Source: Terrabacter sp. Ter38 (GTDB lineage: Bacteria > Actinomycetota > Actinomycetes > Actinomycetales > Dermatophilaceae). From it: a stretch of DNA of 64,000 nt. Of this stretch, positions 51,116-61,520 are shown piece by piece (within the stretch, counting starts at the first letter, position 1; each line of letters begins with the position of its first letter). Under the pieces are notes generated by a model. It saw nothing but the letters and a program-made list of their open reading frames with translations, was not told where the DNA came from and did no database searches. A program made the position numbers and the translations under genes. The stretch is from contig NZ_JALJRZ010000012.1 of assembly GCF_024519435.1 (NCBI RefSeq), positions 1 to 64,000 of the forward strand, read 5' to 3'.

Positions 51116-52293
51116 CCGCGACCGGAGAGGCGCACGCGCCCGGAGCCCGCGGCCCCGAGGGCACGATCCCGCTCGCGGTCCCCAACATCGGTGAGCTCGA
51201 GCGCCGCTACGTCCTCGAGGCCGTCGAGTCCGGTTTCGTCTCGTCCGTCGGACCCTTCGTCTCGGAGTTCGAGCGGCGCTTCGCCGAGCGCGTCGGGTCG
51301 AAGCACGCCATCGCCTGCGCGACCGGCACCGCCGCGATCCACATCGGGTTGATCCTGCTCGGGGTCGAGCGCGACGACGACGTCGTCTGTTCCGACTTCA
51401 CGTTCGTCGGCTCGGTCAACCCGATCGCCTACTGCGGCGCACGGCCCGTCCTCGTCGACGCCGAGGCGACGACGTGGAACATCGACCCGGGCCTGCTCGC
51501 GGGCGAGCTCGATCGCCGGGCGGCCGGCGGGGAGGCCCAGCCCAAGGTCGTCGAGATCGTCCACGTCCTCGGCCAGCCCGCCGACATGGGACCGCTCATG
51601 GACGCCTGCGACCGGCACGGCATACCCGTGCTCGAGGACGCCGCGGAGTCGCTCGGCGCGACGTGGACGGCTGGGCCCTACGCCGGGCGCCACACCGGCA
51701 CGGTCGGCCGGATCGGCTGCTTCTCCTTCAACGGCAACAAGATCGCGACGACCGGCGGTGGCGGCATGATCGTCACCGACGACGACGACCTCGCCGCCCG
51801 GGCCCGCCACCTGACGACCCAGGCGAAGGTGCCCGACGTCGGCTACCTCCACGACGAGGTCGGCTACAACTACCGCCTCACGAACATCGCGGCGGGCCTC
51901 GGCCTCGCCCAGCTCGAGCGGCTCGACGAGTTCGTCGCGGCCAAGCACCGCATCGCGGCGCGCTACGACGAGGCCTTCGCCGACCTGCCGCTCGTCCTGC
52001 CGCCGCGCGTCGACGGCCTCGACGCGACGTACTGGCTCTACTCGGTCCTCGTGCCCGAGTCCGACGGGCGCGGGCGCGACGAGTTCCTCGCGCACCTCAA
52101 CGGGCTCGGCGTCGGTGCGCGGGCGCTGTGGCGGCCGCTGCACGACCAGCCACCCTTCCTGTCGGCGCCGCTCGTCGGCGGGGTGGTCGGTGACGGCCTG
52201 TTCGCCCGCGGTCTCTCGCTGCCCTGCGCGACCGAGCTGACCGACGGCGACCAGGACCGCGTCGTCGCGGCGGTGCGCTCCTTCTTCGCCTAG
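51112..52293 (+). CDS. legC: DegT/DnrJ/EryC1 sugar aminotransferase, LegC-like
   Basis: A 393-residue PLP aminotransferase that adds the 4-amino group to the 4-keto sugar made by LegB. Motifs: GFVSSVGPFVSEFERRFAE, ACATGTAAIHIGLILLG, CSDFTFVGSVNPI, VLEDAAESLGAT (PLP ring Asp), CFSFNGNKIATTGGGGMIV (Schiff-base Lys), GYNYRLTNIAAGLGLAQL. It is last in the operon and overlaps LegB by 4 nt. As I recall LegC proteins share the GPFVxxFE start, which supports this assignment over other DegT enzymes. Confidence 0.88.
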   Translation: MTATGEAHAPGARGPEGTIPLAVPNIGELERRYVLEAVESGFVSSVGPFVSEFERRFAERVGSKHAIACATGTAAIHIGLILLGVERDDDVVCSDFTFVGSVNPIAYCGARPVLVDAEATTWNIDPGLLAGELDRRAAGGEAQPKVVEIVHVLGQPADMGPLMDACDRHGIPVLEDAAESLGATWTAGPYAGRHTGTVGRIGCFSFNGNKIATTGGGGMIVTDDDDLAARARHLTTQAKVPDVGYLHDEVGYNYRLTNIAAGLGLAQLERLDEFVAAKHRIAARYDEAFADLPLVLPPRVDGLDATYWLYSVLVPESDGRGRDEFLAHLNGLGVGARALWRPLHDQPPFLSAPLVGGVVGDGLFARGLSLPCATELTDGDQDRVVAAVRSFFA

Positions 52294-52343
52294 GCCGGCT
52301 TCGTCCGGGACGGACGCCCGACGCACCGCGTCGCGGCGTGGGG

Positions 52344-52355
52344 CAGGATGTCGAC
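52344..52355 (+). promoter_or_regulatory. Possible -10 box for the antiporter gene
   Basis: CAGGAT at 52344-52349, 6 nt before the GTG at 52356. A weak match, but the geometry is the same as for the other leaderless starts. Confidence 0.35.
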
Positions 52356-54248
52356 GTGGAGATCGCCATCGGGCTGCTCGCGATCGCAGCCACCGTCCTC
52401 GGGGGGGCGTGGCTCGCCGACCGCTTCGACCTGCCGGCGCCCCTCGTCCTCATCGTCGTCGGCATCCTGGGCTCGTACCTGCCGTTCGTGCCCGAGGTGG
52501 CCCTGAGCCCCGAGGTCGTGCTGCTCGGGATCCTCCCGCCCCTGCTCTATGCCGCCGCGATCCAGACCTCGCTCGTCGACTTCCGCAACAACCGTGGCGT
52601 CATCCTCAGCCTGTCCGTCGGGCTCGTGCTCTTCACGGCGCTCGGGGTCGCGATCTTCCTGCGGTGGGCGCTGGGCCTCGACTTCGCCGTGGCCTTCGCG
52701 ATCGGCGCGGTCGTCGCCCCTCCGGACGCGGTCGCGGCCACGGCGATCGGCCGCCGCATCGGCCTGCCTCGCCGGCTGGTGTCCATCCTCGAGGGGGAGT
52801 CGCTCGTCAACGACGCGACCGCCCTCGTCTCCCTGCGCACGGCCCTGGCCGCAGCAGGCCTCGCATCGAGCGTGTCGTCCGGCGGCCTGTCCTTCGGTGG
52901 CGTCGTGCTCGACTTCGCCTGGGCGTCGGTCGGCGGCATCGCGATCGGCGTCGGGGTGGCCCTCGTCGTCTCCGTGCTGCGGCGGCACTTCTCGACCGAG
53001 CCGGCCTTCGACACGGTGCTGTCGTTCATGGTCCCCTTCGCGGCCTACGTCCCGGCGGAGGAGCTGCACGCCTCGGGAGTCATCGCCGTGGTGACGGCAG
53101 GTCTCGTCCTCGGTCACAGGTCGCCGCGCACCCAGACCGGCGCCTCACGCATCAGTGAGCGGATCAACTGGTCCTCGATCCAGTTCCTCCTCGAGAACGC
53201 CGTCTTCCTCCTCATCGGGCTGCAGGTCTACTACGTCCTCGACAGCGTCCGCGCCTCCACCCTGTCGGCAGGGCAGATCGCGCTGGCGGCCGTCGGCACG
53301 CTCGTCGCCGTCCTGGTGCTGCGCCCACTGTGGCTCGTCCCCTTCCGCTTCCTCAGCACGCGGGTCTTCCACAACGAGGCGCACGCCCCGTGGACGCACA
53401 CCGTCGTGCTCTCGTGGGCCGGCATGCGCGGCGTGGTGACGCTGGCGGCCGCCCTGCTCCTCCCTCAGGGCCCGGCGAACCCGCATCGCGACGTCCTCGT
53501 CCTCATCGCCGTCGTCGTGACCATCGGCACCCTCCTGATCCAGGGCACCACCCTGCCGACCCTCGCCCGCTGGCTGGACGTGCGAGGGCCGGACCCGCGT
53601 GAGGACGCACTCCAGGCAGCCACCGTGCTGCAGGCCGCCACGCGTTCGGGCCTCGACGTGCTCGACCGGATGGACGACGTCGACGAGGCGACCCGGGAGA
53701 TGCTGCGGTCGCGGTCCGAGGACCGGCTCAACCAGATGTGGGAACGGCTCGGGCCGCGCAGCGGTGACGCGGACGAGACGCCGAGCGCCCGCTACCGACG
53801 CGCCCGCATGCAGATGCTGCAGGCCGAGCGCGACGAGGTGCTCCGGCTGCGGGACGAGGGGCGGGCCGACCACGTCGTGCTCCGCGTCGTCCTTGGCACA
53901 CTGGACCTCGAGGAGACCATGCTCGACCGCATCGACGACCAGGAGAGCCGCCTGGCAGAGAGTGAGATGTTGCCCGTGGACACGATCGAGGCTCCCTGTG
54001 AGCACCTCCAGGACACCGACTCCTGCGTCGAACCACGAACTCCCGAGGGCTGCGAGGAGTGCCTCCGCGACGGCACGACGTGGGTGCACCTGCGCCTGTG
54101 CCTCCAGTGCGGGCACGTCGGCTGCTGCGACTCCTCCGAGATGAAGCACGCCACGGCTCACTTCCACGAGACGCAGCACCCCGTGATGCGCTCCATCGAG
54201 CCGGGGGAGGCCTGGCGCTGGTGCTTCATCGACGAGGTCGTCGGCTGA
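52356..54248 (+). CDS. CPA1 Na+/H+ antiporter with C-terminal UBP-type zinc finger
   Basis: A 630-residue fusion. Residues 1-~415 form about 12 membrane helices of a sodium/proton exchanger, with AVVAPPDAVAATAIG (ion-binding Asp region), GESLVNDATALV and SWAGMRGVVTLAAALLLP. A cytoplasmic helical stretch (about 425-540) follows. The last ~85 residues are a zf-UBP domain: CEHL, CEECL, LCLQCGHVGCCDSS, then HATAHFHETQHPVM and WRWCFIDE, with Cys/His ligands in the usual order. In eukaryotes this finger binds free ubiquitin C-termini; here its role is unknown. GTG 52356 is preferred to an in-frame GTG at 52338. Confidence 0.88.
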   Translation: MEIAIGLLAIAATVLGGAWLADRFDLPAPLVLIVVGILGSYLPFVPEVALSPEVVLLGILPPLLYAAAIQTSLVDFRNNRGVILSLSVGLVLFTALGVAIFLRWALGLDFAVAFAIGAVVAPPDAVAATAIGRRIGLPRRLVSILEGESLVNDATALVSLRTALAAAGLASSVSSGGLSFGGVVLDFAWASVGGIAIGVGVALVVSVLRRHFSTEPAFDTVLSFMVPFAAYVPAEELHASGVIAVVTAGLVLGHRSPRTQTGASRISERINWSSIQFLLENAVFLLIGLQVYYVLDSVRASTLSAGQIALAAVGTLVAVLVLRPLWLVPFRFLSTRVFHNEAHAPWTHTVVLSWAGMRGVVTLAAALLLPQGPANPHRDVLVLIAVVVTIGTLLIQGTTLPTLARWLDVRGPDPREDALQAATVLQAATRSGLDVLDRMDDVDEATREMLRSRSEDRLNQMWERLGPRSGDADETPSARYRRARMQMLQAERDEVLRLRDEGRADHVVLRVVLGTLDLEETMLDRIDDQESRLAESEMLPVDTIEAPCEHLQDTDSCVEPRTPEGCEECLRDGTTWVHLRLCLQCGHVGCCDSSEMKHATAHFHETQHPVMRSIEPGEAWRWCFIDEVVG

Positions 54249-54261
54249 AGCCGTGGCTCGG

Positions 54262-56217
<1,956 letters not shown>

Positions 56218-56252
56218 GACCCGGCGAGCGTACCTGTCACCGCCGACCGGCC

Positions 56253-57290
56253 TCAGACGAGCCGCTGCGTGACCGTGTGGGTGTCGCCGTCGTGGACGAC
56301 CGTCGTCAGGGCGCCCTGGACGAGCGCGAGGAACGGCGCGACGTGGCCGCACTCGACGTCGGCGACGATGGGAACGCCGAGCATCCCGAGGGCGTCGACG
56401 ACCGCCGCGTGCTGCGTGAAGCCGTGCGGCTCGGGCGCGCTGGTCCGGGACACGAGGATGCCGCTCGCGGCGTCGAACCAACCACGCAGGCGCATCGCGT
56501 GCAGGGCACGGCAGATGTCGTACGAGTTCCACTCGGCGATGTCGAGCAGCACGATGGTGCCCTCGGGCGCGTGGTGTGCGGCAAAGGCACTCGTGTCGCC
56601 GAAGGCTCCGCCCGCGAGGAAGCCGACGGTCTCGACGCAGCCGCCGACGAGGCGGCCCGTCACGGTCACCGGCTCGCCCTCGTGGCCCGGATCGATGCGG
56701 GTCCACGTGCCGCGGCCCGCGAGGGTCATCTCGGAGACCGTCGGGTTGCCGGCGTAGTCGTCCCAGCCGCCGGAGCGGTGCCGCCCCGGCGAGTGCTGCC
56801 GCAGCTCGTCCCCGGCCACGGCACCCGCCACGTCGACCCAGTGCAGTATGCCGTCCGGCACGGCATACGGGGTGTCCATGAGGTTCTGCCCGTGGATCGT
56901 CGCGATGCCGGTCGTGAGGGTGAGCGGGGTCAGCCAGGTCGAGGTGTCGGAGAAGCCGACGCACCACGTCGGCTCGGCCGCGGCGACCGCGTCGAGGTCG
57001 AGCAGGTCGAGCAGGTCGATGCCGGTCTCACCGCCCCACGGCGGGACGACCGCCCGGATGCTCGGGTCGAGGAGCATCTCCATGAGCTCTGCGGCGCGGG
57101 CCTCGCGGGGCCCGCTCACGTGGCTCGGCGCGTGGTTGAGCTCGCCCAGGACGACGTCGAAGCCGCGGTCGCGCAGGCACTGGACGGCATACGTGAACCG
57201 TCCCCAGAGCTCGTCGGAGACGCCGGAGCTCGGCGACGTCACGCCGATCCGGTCGCCGGGGCGCAGTGGGGCGGGGTAGCGGATCGGCAT
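56253..57290 (-). CDS. S66-family LD-carboxypeptidase / MccF-like serine peptidase
   Basis: A 345-residue S66 peptidase: [15 protein letters not shown] at the start, [16 protein letters not shown], the nucleophile elbow [10 protein letters not shown] (Ser about residue 112), and the Glu/His relay in [14 protein letters not shown] and [16 protein letters not shown]. Related to MccF, which cuts microcin C-type acyl-AMP adducts, and to LdcA of murein recycling; the eye cannot choose. Three in-frame ATGs exist; 57290 is used because CACGAT lies 7 nt upstream, but 57311 and 57299 are open. Confidence 0.88.
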   Translation of the reverse strand: MPIRYPAPLRPGDRIGVTSPSSGVSDELWGRFTYAVQCLRDRGFDVVLGELNHAPSHVSGPREARAAELMEMLLDPSIRAVVPPWGGETGIDLLDLLDLDAVAAAEPTWCVGFSDTSTWLTPLTLTTGIATIHGQNLMDTPYAVPDGILHWVDVAGAVAGDELRQHSPGRHRSGGWDDYAGNPTVSEMTLAGRGTWTRIDPGHEGEPVTVTGRLVGGCVETVGFLAGGAFGDTSAFAAHHAPEGTIVLLDIAEWNSYDICRALHAMRLRGWFDAASGILVSRTSAPEPHGFTQHAAVVDALGMLGVPIVADVECGHVAPFLALVQGALTTVVHDGDTHTVTQRLV

Positions 57291-57351
57291 GGCTGCCATC
57301 GTGCCAGCCATGCCGATCCGCTTCAGCCGGTTTCGGGAGGTGGGGGGTGGG

Positions 57352-58668
57352 TCAGGCCTTGGCGGCCGTGAAGCCCTGCTCGAGGTCGGCGACGATGTCG
57401 TCGATGTGCTCGATGCCGACCGAGAGCCGGACGAGACCCGGTGTCACGCCCGCAGCGAGGCGGTCCGCGTCGGGGCCCTGGGAGTGCGTCGTCGACGCCG
57501 GGTGGATGACGAGCGAGCGCACGTCGCCGATGTTCGCGACGTGGCTGTGCAGGGTCAGCGCCTCGACGAACTTCTTGCCCGCCTCTAGACCCCCGGCGAT
57601 CTCGAACGAGAGCACGGCGCCGGCGCCACGCGGCGTGTACTTCTCTGCGAGGGCGTGGAACGGGCTGTCCGGCAAGGATGCCCACACGACCTTCTCGACC
57701 TGGTCGTGACCCTGGAGGTAGGCGGCGACCTGGTGGGCGTTCTCGAGGTGGCGCTCGATGCGCAGCGACAGCGTCTCGATGCCCTGGGCGATGAGGAAGG
57801 CGTTGAAGGGCGACGCGGCCGGCCCGAGGTCGCGCAGCAGCTGGACACGAGCCTTGAGGATGAAGGCGAGGTTGGCGCCGAGCGGGCTGCCGACGCCGAG
57901 GTCGCGGGCGAAGACGAGCCCGTGGTAGCTCTCCTCGGGTGTGTTGTAGTTGGGGAACTTCTCCGGGTCGGCGCCGAAGTCGAAGGTGCCCGCGTCGACG
58001 ATGACGCCGGCGATCGAGGTGCCGTGACCGCCGAGGTACTTCGTCGCCGAGTGCACGACGATGTCGGCCCCCCACTCGATCGGGCGGATGAGGTAGGGCG
58101 TCGCGACGGTGTTGTCGACGACGAGCGGCACGCCGTGCTCGTGCGCGAGGGCCGCGACCGCCTCGATGTCGAGGATCTCGCTCTTGGGGTTGGCGATGGT
58201 CTCGCCGAAGAGGAGCTTGGTGTTGGGGCGGATCGCCGCGCGCCACGAGTCGATCGACGTGGGGTCCTCGACGAAGCCGACCTCGATGCCGAACTTCGGC
58301 AGCGTGTGCTTGAAGAGGTTGAACGTCCCGCCGTAGAGGCTGGGGGAGACGACGACGTGGTCACCGGCCTCGGCGATGTTGAGCACGGCGAGCGTCTCGG
58401 CGGCCTGGCCCGAGGCGACGAGGAGCGCGCCGACACCGCCCTCGAGTGCCGCGATGCGCTGCTCGACGACGTCGGTCGTCGGGTTCATCAGGCGGGTGTA
58501 GATGTTGCCGAACTCCTTGAGCCCGAAGAGGTTCGCGGCGTGGTCGGTGTCGTTGAAGACGTAGCTCGTCGTCTGGTAGATCGGCAGCGCGCGGGCTCCC
58601 GTGGCGCTGTCGGGTGCCTGGCCGGCGTGGATCTGCTTGGTCTCGAAGGACCAGCTGGGCTCGGTCAT
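57352..58668 (-). CDS. metY: O-acetylhomoserine sulfhydrylase
   Basis: A 438-residue PLP enzyme of the Cys/Met metabolism family, making homocysteine from O-acetylhomoserine and sulfide. Seen: FETKQIHAGQAPDSATGARALPIYQTTSY (in parts), NIYTRLMNPTTDVVEQRIAALEGG, GQAAETLAVLNI, VVDNTVATPYLIRPIEWGADIVVHSATKYLGGHG (Schiff-base Lys in SATKYLGG), GLVRLSVGIEH. The long Gly/Pro-rich insert and length fit MetY, not MetB. ATG 58668 has AGGA 6 nt upstream. A SAM-IV-like riboswitch precedes it, so methionine excess should shut it down. Confidence 0.93.
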   Translation of the reverse strand: MTEPSWSFETKQIHAGQAPDSATGARALPIYQTTSYVFNDTDHAANLFGLKEFGNIYTRLMNPTTDVVEQRIAALEGGVGALLVASGQAAETLAVLNIAEAGDHVVVSPSLYGGTFNLFKHTLPKFGIEVGFVEDPTSIDSWRAAIRPNTKLLFGETIANPKSEILDIEAVAALAHEHGVPLVVDNTVATPYLIRPIEWGADIVVHSATKYLGGHGTSIAGVIVDAGTFDFGADPEKFPNYNTPEESYHGLVFARDLGVGSPLGANLAFILKARVQLLRDLGPAASPFNAFLIAQGIETLSLRIERHLENAHQVAAYLQGHDQVEKVVWASLPDSPFHALAEKYTPRGAGAVLSFEIAGGLEAGKKFVEALTLHSHVANIGDVRSLVIHPASTTHSQGPDADRLAAGVTPGLVRLSVGIEHIDDIVADLEQGFTAAKA

Positions 58669-58757
58669 CGGTCGTCCTGCTCTTCCTGGGTCGTGTCGCT
58701 GACCGGGTCCCGTGTCACCGGGCCCGTGCACCGACGGGTCGGTGCGGGAGAGAGGCT
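58669..58757 (-). promoter_or_regulatory. Leader and expression platform of metY
   Basis: About 90 nt between the riboswitch core and the metY start. It contains an imperfect GGGCCCG/CGGGACCC hairpin and the AGGA ribosome-binding site, either of which could be the controlled step. Confidence 0.4.
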
Positions 58758-58876
58758 CTCCGCGCTTGCCCGAGCGCCGGGTGGCGTCGACGGGCCAGGT
58801 CTTCACCCGGGGCACCCCACCGCGGTTGGAGGGTTGCCGGCCAGCGAGCCGGGGCTTGTCGCTGGCGCTCATGACC
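58758..58876 (-). promoter_or_regulatory. SAM riboswitch (SAM-IV-like) upstream of metY
   Basis: On the minus strand the leader starts GGTCATGAGCGCC and continues with pairing GCCAGCGA...TCGCTGGC around CAAGCCCCGGC, then CCGGCAACCCTCC and GGTGGGGTGCCCCGGGTGA. This set matches my memory of actinobacterial SAM-IV (SAM-I-type core with changed periphery). The position in front of a homocysteine-forming enzyme agrees. It binds S-adenosylmethionine and would lower metY expression. The 3' boundary is approximate. Confidence 0.82.
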
Positions 58877-59140
58877 TACCGACGAGTGTACGTATGCGTG
58901 TCCGCCAGGTGGGAGGGCGTGTCCTCATCGTGGACGGCCCCTGTCCGACGAGAGCGCGGGGCCGCGTCGAACGGGGGTCGGGCTTGGTTGGGGTCGCTCG
59001 CCGCGTACGGCGCGCTGGCCACGATCGAGGCCCGGCAGGTCGACGCGCTGCCCGCCGGGACGACGGTCCGGGTGTCCCCGCGGGTCTCGCCCGAGCGGGT
59101 CGTCACCGAGGAGATCGCCCTCCGTGGCGTGAATCACTAG
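58871..59140 (+). CDS. Possible small protein of unknown function
   Basis: An 89-residue open frame ending at TAG 59140. From about 58990 to the stop nearly every codon ends in G or C (AYGALATIEARQVDALPAGT...), which argues for real coding, while the first ~40 codons are poorer and Arg/Ser-rich. The true start may be an internal GTG or TTG. The 5' end overlaps the metY riboswitch on the other strand. I do not recognise a family. Confidence 0.3.
   Translation: MTYRRVYVCVSARWEGVSSSWTAPVRRERGAASNGGRAWLGSLAAYGALATIEARQVDALPAGTTVRVSPRVSPERVVTEEIALRGVNH
58885..58890 (-). promoter_or_regulatory. -10 box of the metY riboswitch transcript
   Basis: TACACT at 58890-58885 on the minus strand is followed 7-8 nt later by the GGTCATGAG start of the riboswitch, a good fit for its transcription start. 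Confidence 0.5.
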
Positions 59141-59181
59141 GACGTCCTACTAATCCGAACTCGCGAGTAGGATCATGGTTC
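59138..59181 (+). promoter_or_regulatory. Promoter and palindromes before the FadE25-like gene
   Basis: TAGGAT (59168-59173) lies 8 nt before the GTG at 59182. Just upstream are two perfect palindromes, TAGGACGTCCTA (59138-59149) and ACTCGCGAGT (59159-59168), and an interrupted repeat CCTACT/AGTAGG (59146-59151, 59166-59171), all candidates for an operator. Confidence 0.5.
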
Positions 59182-60345
59182 GTGAGCACGAATTCCGACT
59201 TCGACCTGTTCCGGACCAGCGAGGACCACGAGGCACTGCGTGAGGCGGTCCGTGCGGTTGCCGAGGACAAGATCGCCCCGTACGCCGCCGCCGTCGACGA
59301 GGAGGCGCGCTATCCCCAGGAGGCGCACGACGCCCTCGTCGCCTCCGACTTCTTCGCCCCGCACGTGCCCGAGGAGTACGACGGTGTCGGTGCGGACGCC
59401 CTCGCGACGTGCATCGTCATCGAGGAGGTTGCCCGGGTCGACGCCTCCGCGTCCCTCATCCCGGCCGTCAACAAGTTGGGCTCCCTCCCGCTCATCCTCG
59501 CCGCGAGCGACGACGTCAAGGCCCGGTACCTGCCGCCCCTCGCCAAGGGCGAGACGACCTTCTCCTACGGCCTGTCCGAGCGTGAGGCCGGCTCCGACAC
59601 CGCGTCGATGAAGTGCCGGGCCCGCCAGGACGGCGACGGCTGGGTGCTCAGCGGCCAGAAGTCGTGGATCACGAACGCCGGCGTGTCGGAGTACTACACG
59701 GTGCTTGCCGTCACCGACCCCGACGGACCCCGCGGCGGCAATGTCACGGCGTTCGTCGTCGAGAAGTCCGACGAGGGCTTCACCTTCGGTGAGAAGGAGC
59801 GCAAGCTCGGCATCAAGGGCAGCCCCACGCGTGAGCTGATCTTCGACCACGTCCGGATCCCCGGCGACCGCGTCGTCGGTGAGGTCGGCGACGGACTCAA
59901 GATCGCTCTGCGCACGCTCGACCACACGCGCGTCACCATCGGTGCCCAGGCCGTCGGCATCGCCCAGGGCGCCCTCGACCAGGCCGTGAGCTACGTCAAG
60001 GACCGCAAACAGTTCGGCACGCGCATCGCCGACTTCCAGGGCATCCAGTTCATGCTGGCCGACATGGCGATGGAGCTCGAGGCCGCTCGCCAGATGGTCT
60101 ACGTCGCGGCCGCCAAGTCCGAGCGCGGCGACAAGGACCTCACCTTCTTCGGTGCGGCCGCCAAGTGCTACGCCTCCGACGTCGCGATGAAGATCACGAC
60201 CGACGCCGTGCAGCTGCTCGGCGGAGCGGGCTACACGAGCGACTTCCCGCTCGAGCGGATGATGCGTGACGCCAAGATCACCCAGATCTACGAGGGCACC
60301 AACCAGGTCCAGCGCCTGGTCATGGCCCGTCAGGTCCTTCGGTAG
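59182..60345 (+). CDS. fadE25: Acyl-CoA dehydrogenase, FadE25-like
   Basis: A 387-residue acyl-CoA dehydrogenase: YGLSEREAGSDTASMKCRA, GQKSWITNAG, KLGIKGSPTRELIFD, DRKQFGTRIADFQGIQFMLADM, QLLGGAGYTSDFPLERMMRDAKITQIYEGTNQVQR (in parts), with the catalytic Glu in IYEGTNQ as in short/medium-chain enzymes. In M. tuberculosis fadE25 lies directly next to purE-purK; here ~21 kb of other genes intervene. It probably acts in fatty acid beta-oxidation. GTG start after a TAGGAT box. Confidence 0.92.
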   Translation: MSTNSDFDLFRTSEDHEALREAVRAVAEDKIAPYAAAVDEEARYPQEAHDALVASDFFAPHVPEEYDGVGADALATCIVIEEVARVDASASLIPAVNKLGSLPLILAASDDVKARYLPPLAKGETTFSYGLSEREAGSDTASMKCRARQDGDGWVLSGQKSWITNAGVSEYYTVLAVTDPDGPRGGNVTAFVVEKSDEGFTFGEKERKLGIKGSPTRELIFDHVRIPGDRVVGEVGDGLKIALRTLDHTRVTIGAQAVGIAQGALDQAVSYVKDRKQFGTRIADFQGIQFMLADMAMELEAARQMVYVAAAKSERGDKDLTFFGAAAKCYASDVAMKITTDAVQLLGGAGYTSDFPLERMMRDAKITQIYEGTNQVQRLVMARQVLR

Positions 60346-60460
60346 CCGCTCGACCTTCGGGTGGGGCCAGTCCGACGGACTAGGGTGAGCGCGGCTTCCA
60401 TCGTGCGTCCAGCGCCTTCCCAGCGCGTCCCGGCGTGGCAGGAACAGGTTCTCGGGACGG

Positions 60461-60466
60461 TAGGCT
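60461..60466 (+). promoter_or_regulatory. Possible -10 box of the glycan export operon
   Basis: TAGGCT at 60461-60466, ~68 bp before the glycosyltransferase start. The leader in between would carry the AAGGA ribosome-binding site. Confidence 0.35.
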
Positions 60467-60533
60467 GACTCGGCCCGGTGCGGGTCGCGATCGCCTGCTC
60501 CACCATCGACCCGAACGGGAAGGACCTCCGCGC

Positions 60534-61520
60534 GTGGACCCATCACCTCCGGTCAGCGTCATCATGCCCTTGCTCAACGAGGAGCAGCACCTGGAGTTTG
60601 CGGTCGGCGCGGTCGTGGCACAGGAGTACCCCGGTGCGCTCCAAGTGGTCCTGGCCGTCGGTCCGGGGCATGACGACACGCTCGGGGTCGCCCGTCGGCT
60701 CGCTGCACGAGACCCGCGGATCACGGTCGTCGAGAACCCCTCGGGCCGTACGCCCGAGGCTCTCAACCTCGCGGTGGCCGCGTCCGAGCACGACATCATC
60801 GTGCGTGTCGACGGCCATGGCTTCCTGAGCAGCGGTTACATCACCCACGCCGTCCAGGTGCTGGACGAGACCGGCGCCGCGAACGTCGGCGGCATCATGC
60901 GCGCCGTGGGCCTGACCGACATCGAGAAGGCCATCGCGCTGGCGATGACGTCGCCGCTCGGCGTGGGCGGCGCCCGCTTCCACACCGGAGGGGAGCCCGG
61001 ACCCGCTGAGACCGTCTATCTCGGCGTCTTCCGTCGCGAGTGGCTCGACGCGGCGGGTGGGTACGACCCCCGGTTCACCCGCGCCCAGGACTGGGAGCTC
61101 AACTACCGCATCCGGCAGTCCGGGGGAGTCGTGTGGTTCGATCCCGCGCTCACCGTCGAGTACCGGCCGCGTCCTAGCCTGCGGGCGCTGGCCCGTCAGT
61201 ACCGTGACTACGGACGGTGGCGCAGAGTCGTGGCCACACGCCACAAGGGGTCGATCAACGCGCGGTACCTCGCGCCGCCCGCCGCGGTGGTCGGCGTGGC
61301 CCTCGGCCTCGTCGGCGGCTTCGTGTGGCACCCGCTCTGGGCTGTCCCGTCGGCGTATGCCGTCGGCATCGTTGTCGGTGGTGGCGTGATCGGTCGCCAC
61401 GCGGGACCCAAGGTGGCTGTACGCGTACCTGCGGTTCTCGCGACCATGCACCTGAGCTGGGGTTGGGGTTTCCTCACCAGCCGCCCGGGACAGCTGGTCC
61501 CTGAAGGAGAGGAACTCTGA
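60534..61520 (+). CDS. Family 2 glycosyltransferase, ExoA-like
   Basis: A 328-residue GT2 enzyme. The GT-A start VSVIMPLLNEEQHLEFAV, IVRVDGHGFLSSGY (DxD-type metal motif given as VDGH), RREWLDAAGGYDPRFTRAQDWELNYRI (acceptor loop), and two hydrophobic segments at the C-terminus (about residues 245-285) recall ExoA-type succinoglycan glucosyltransferases. GTG 60534 with AAGGA ~9 nt upstream is used; longer forms begin in low-quality sequence. Its stop shares one base with the ABC permease start. Confidence 0.85.
   Translation: MDPSPPVSVIMPLLNEEQHLEFAVGAVVAQEYPGALQVVLAVGPGHDDTLGVARRLAARDPRITVVENPSGRTPEALNLAVAASEHDIIVRVDGHGFLSSGYITHAVQVLDETGAANVGGIMRAVGLTDIEKAIALAMTSPLGVGGARFHTGGEPGPAETVYLGVFRREWLDAAGGYDPRFTRAQDWELNYRIRQSGGVVWFDPALTVEYRPRPSLRALARQYRDYGRWRRVVATRHKGSINARYLAPPAAVVGVALGLVGGFVWHPLWAVPSAYAVGIVVGGGVIGRHAGPKVAVRVPAVLATMHLSWGWGFLTSRPGQLVPEGEEL

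Noticed and set aside
40351-52293. Pseudaminic acid or plain sialic acid pathway
   Set aside because: A NeuC/LegG-type hydrolysing epimerase is not used for pseudaminic acid, and LegB, LegC and a CBS-type guanylyltransferase are not needed for N-acetylneuraminic acid.
58669-58872. N-terminal extension of MetY through the upstream leader
   Set aside because: The region is the SAM riboswitch and expression platform, and ATG 58668 has a good ribosome-binding site.
60478-60828. GTG-started frame (MRVAIACSTIDPNGKDL) before the GT2 gene
   Set aside because: Only the first ~20 codons look protein-like; it then runs through the GT2 gene in the wrong frame.
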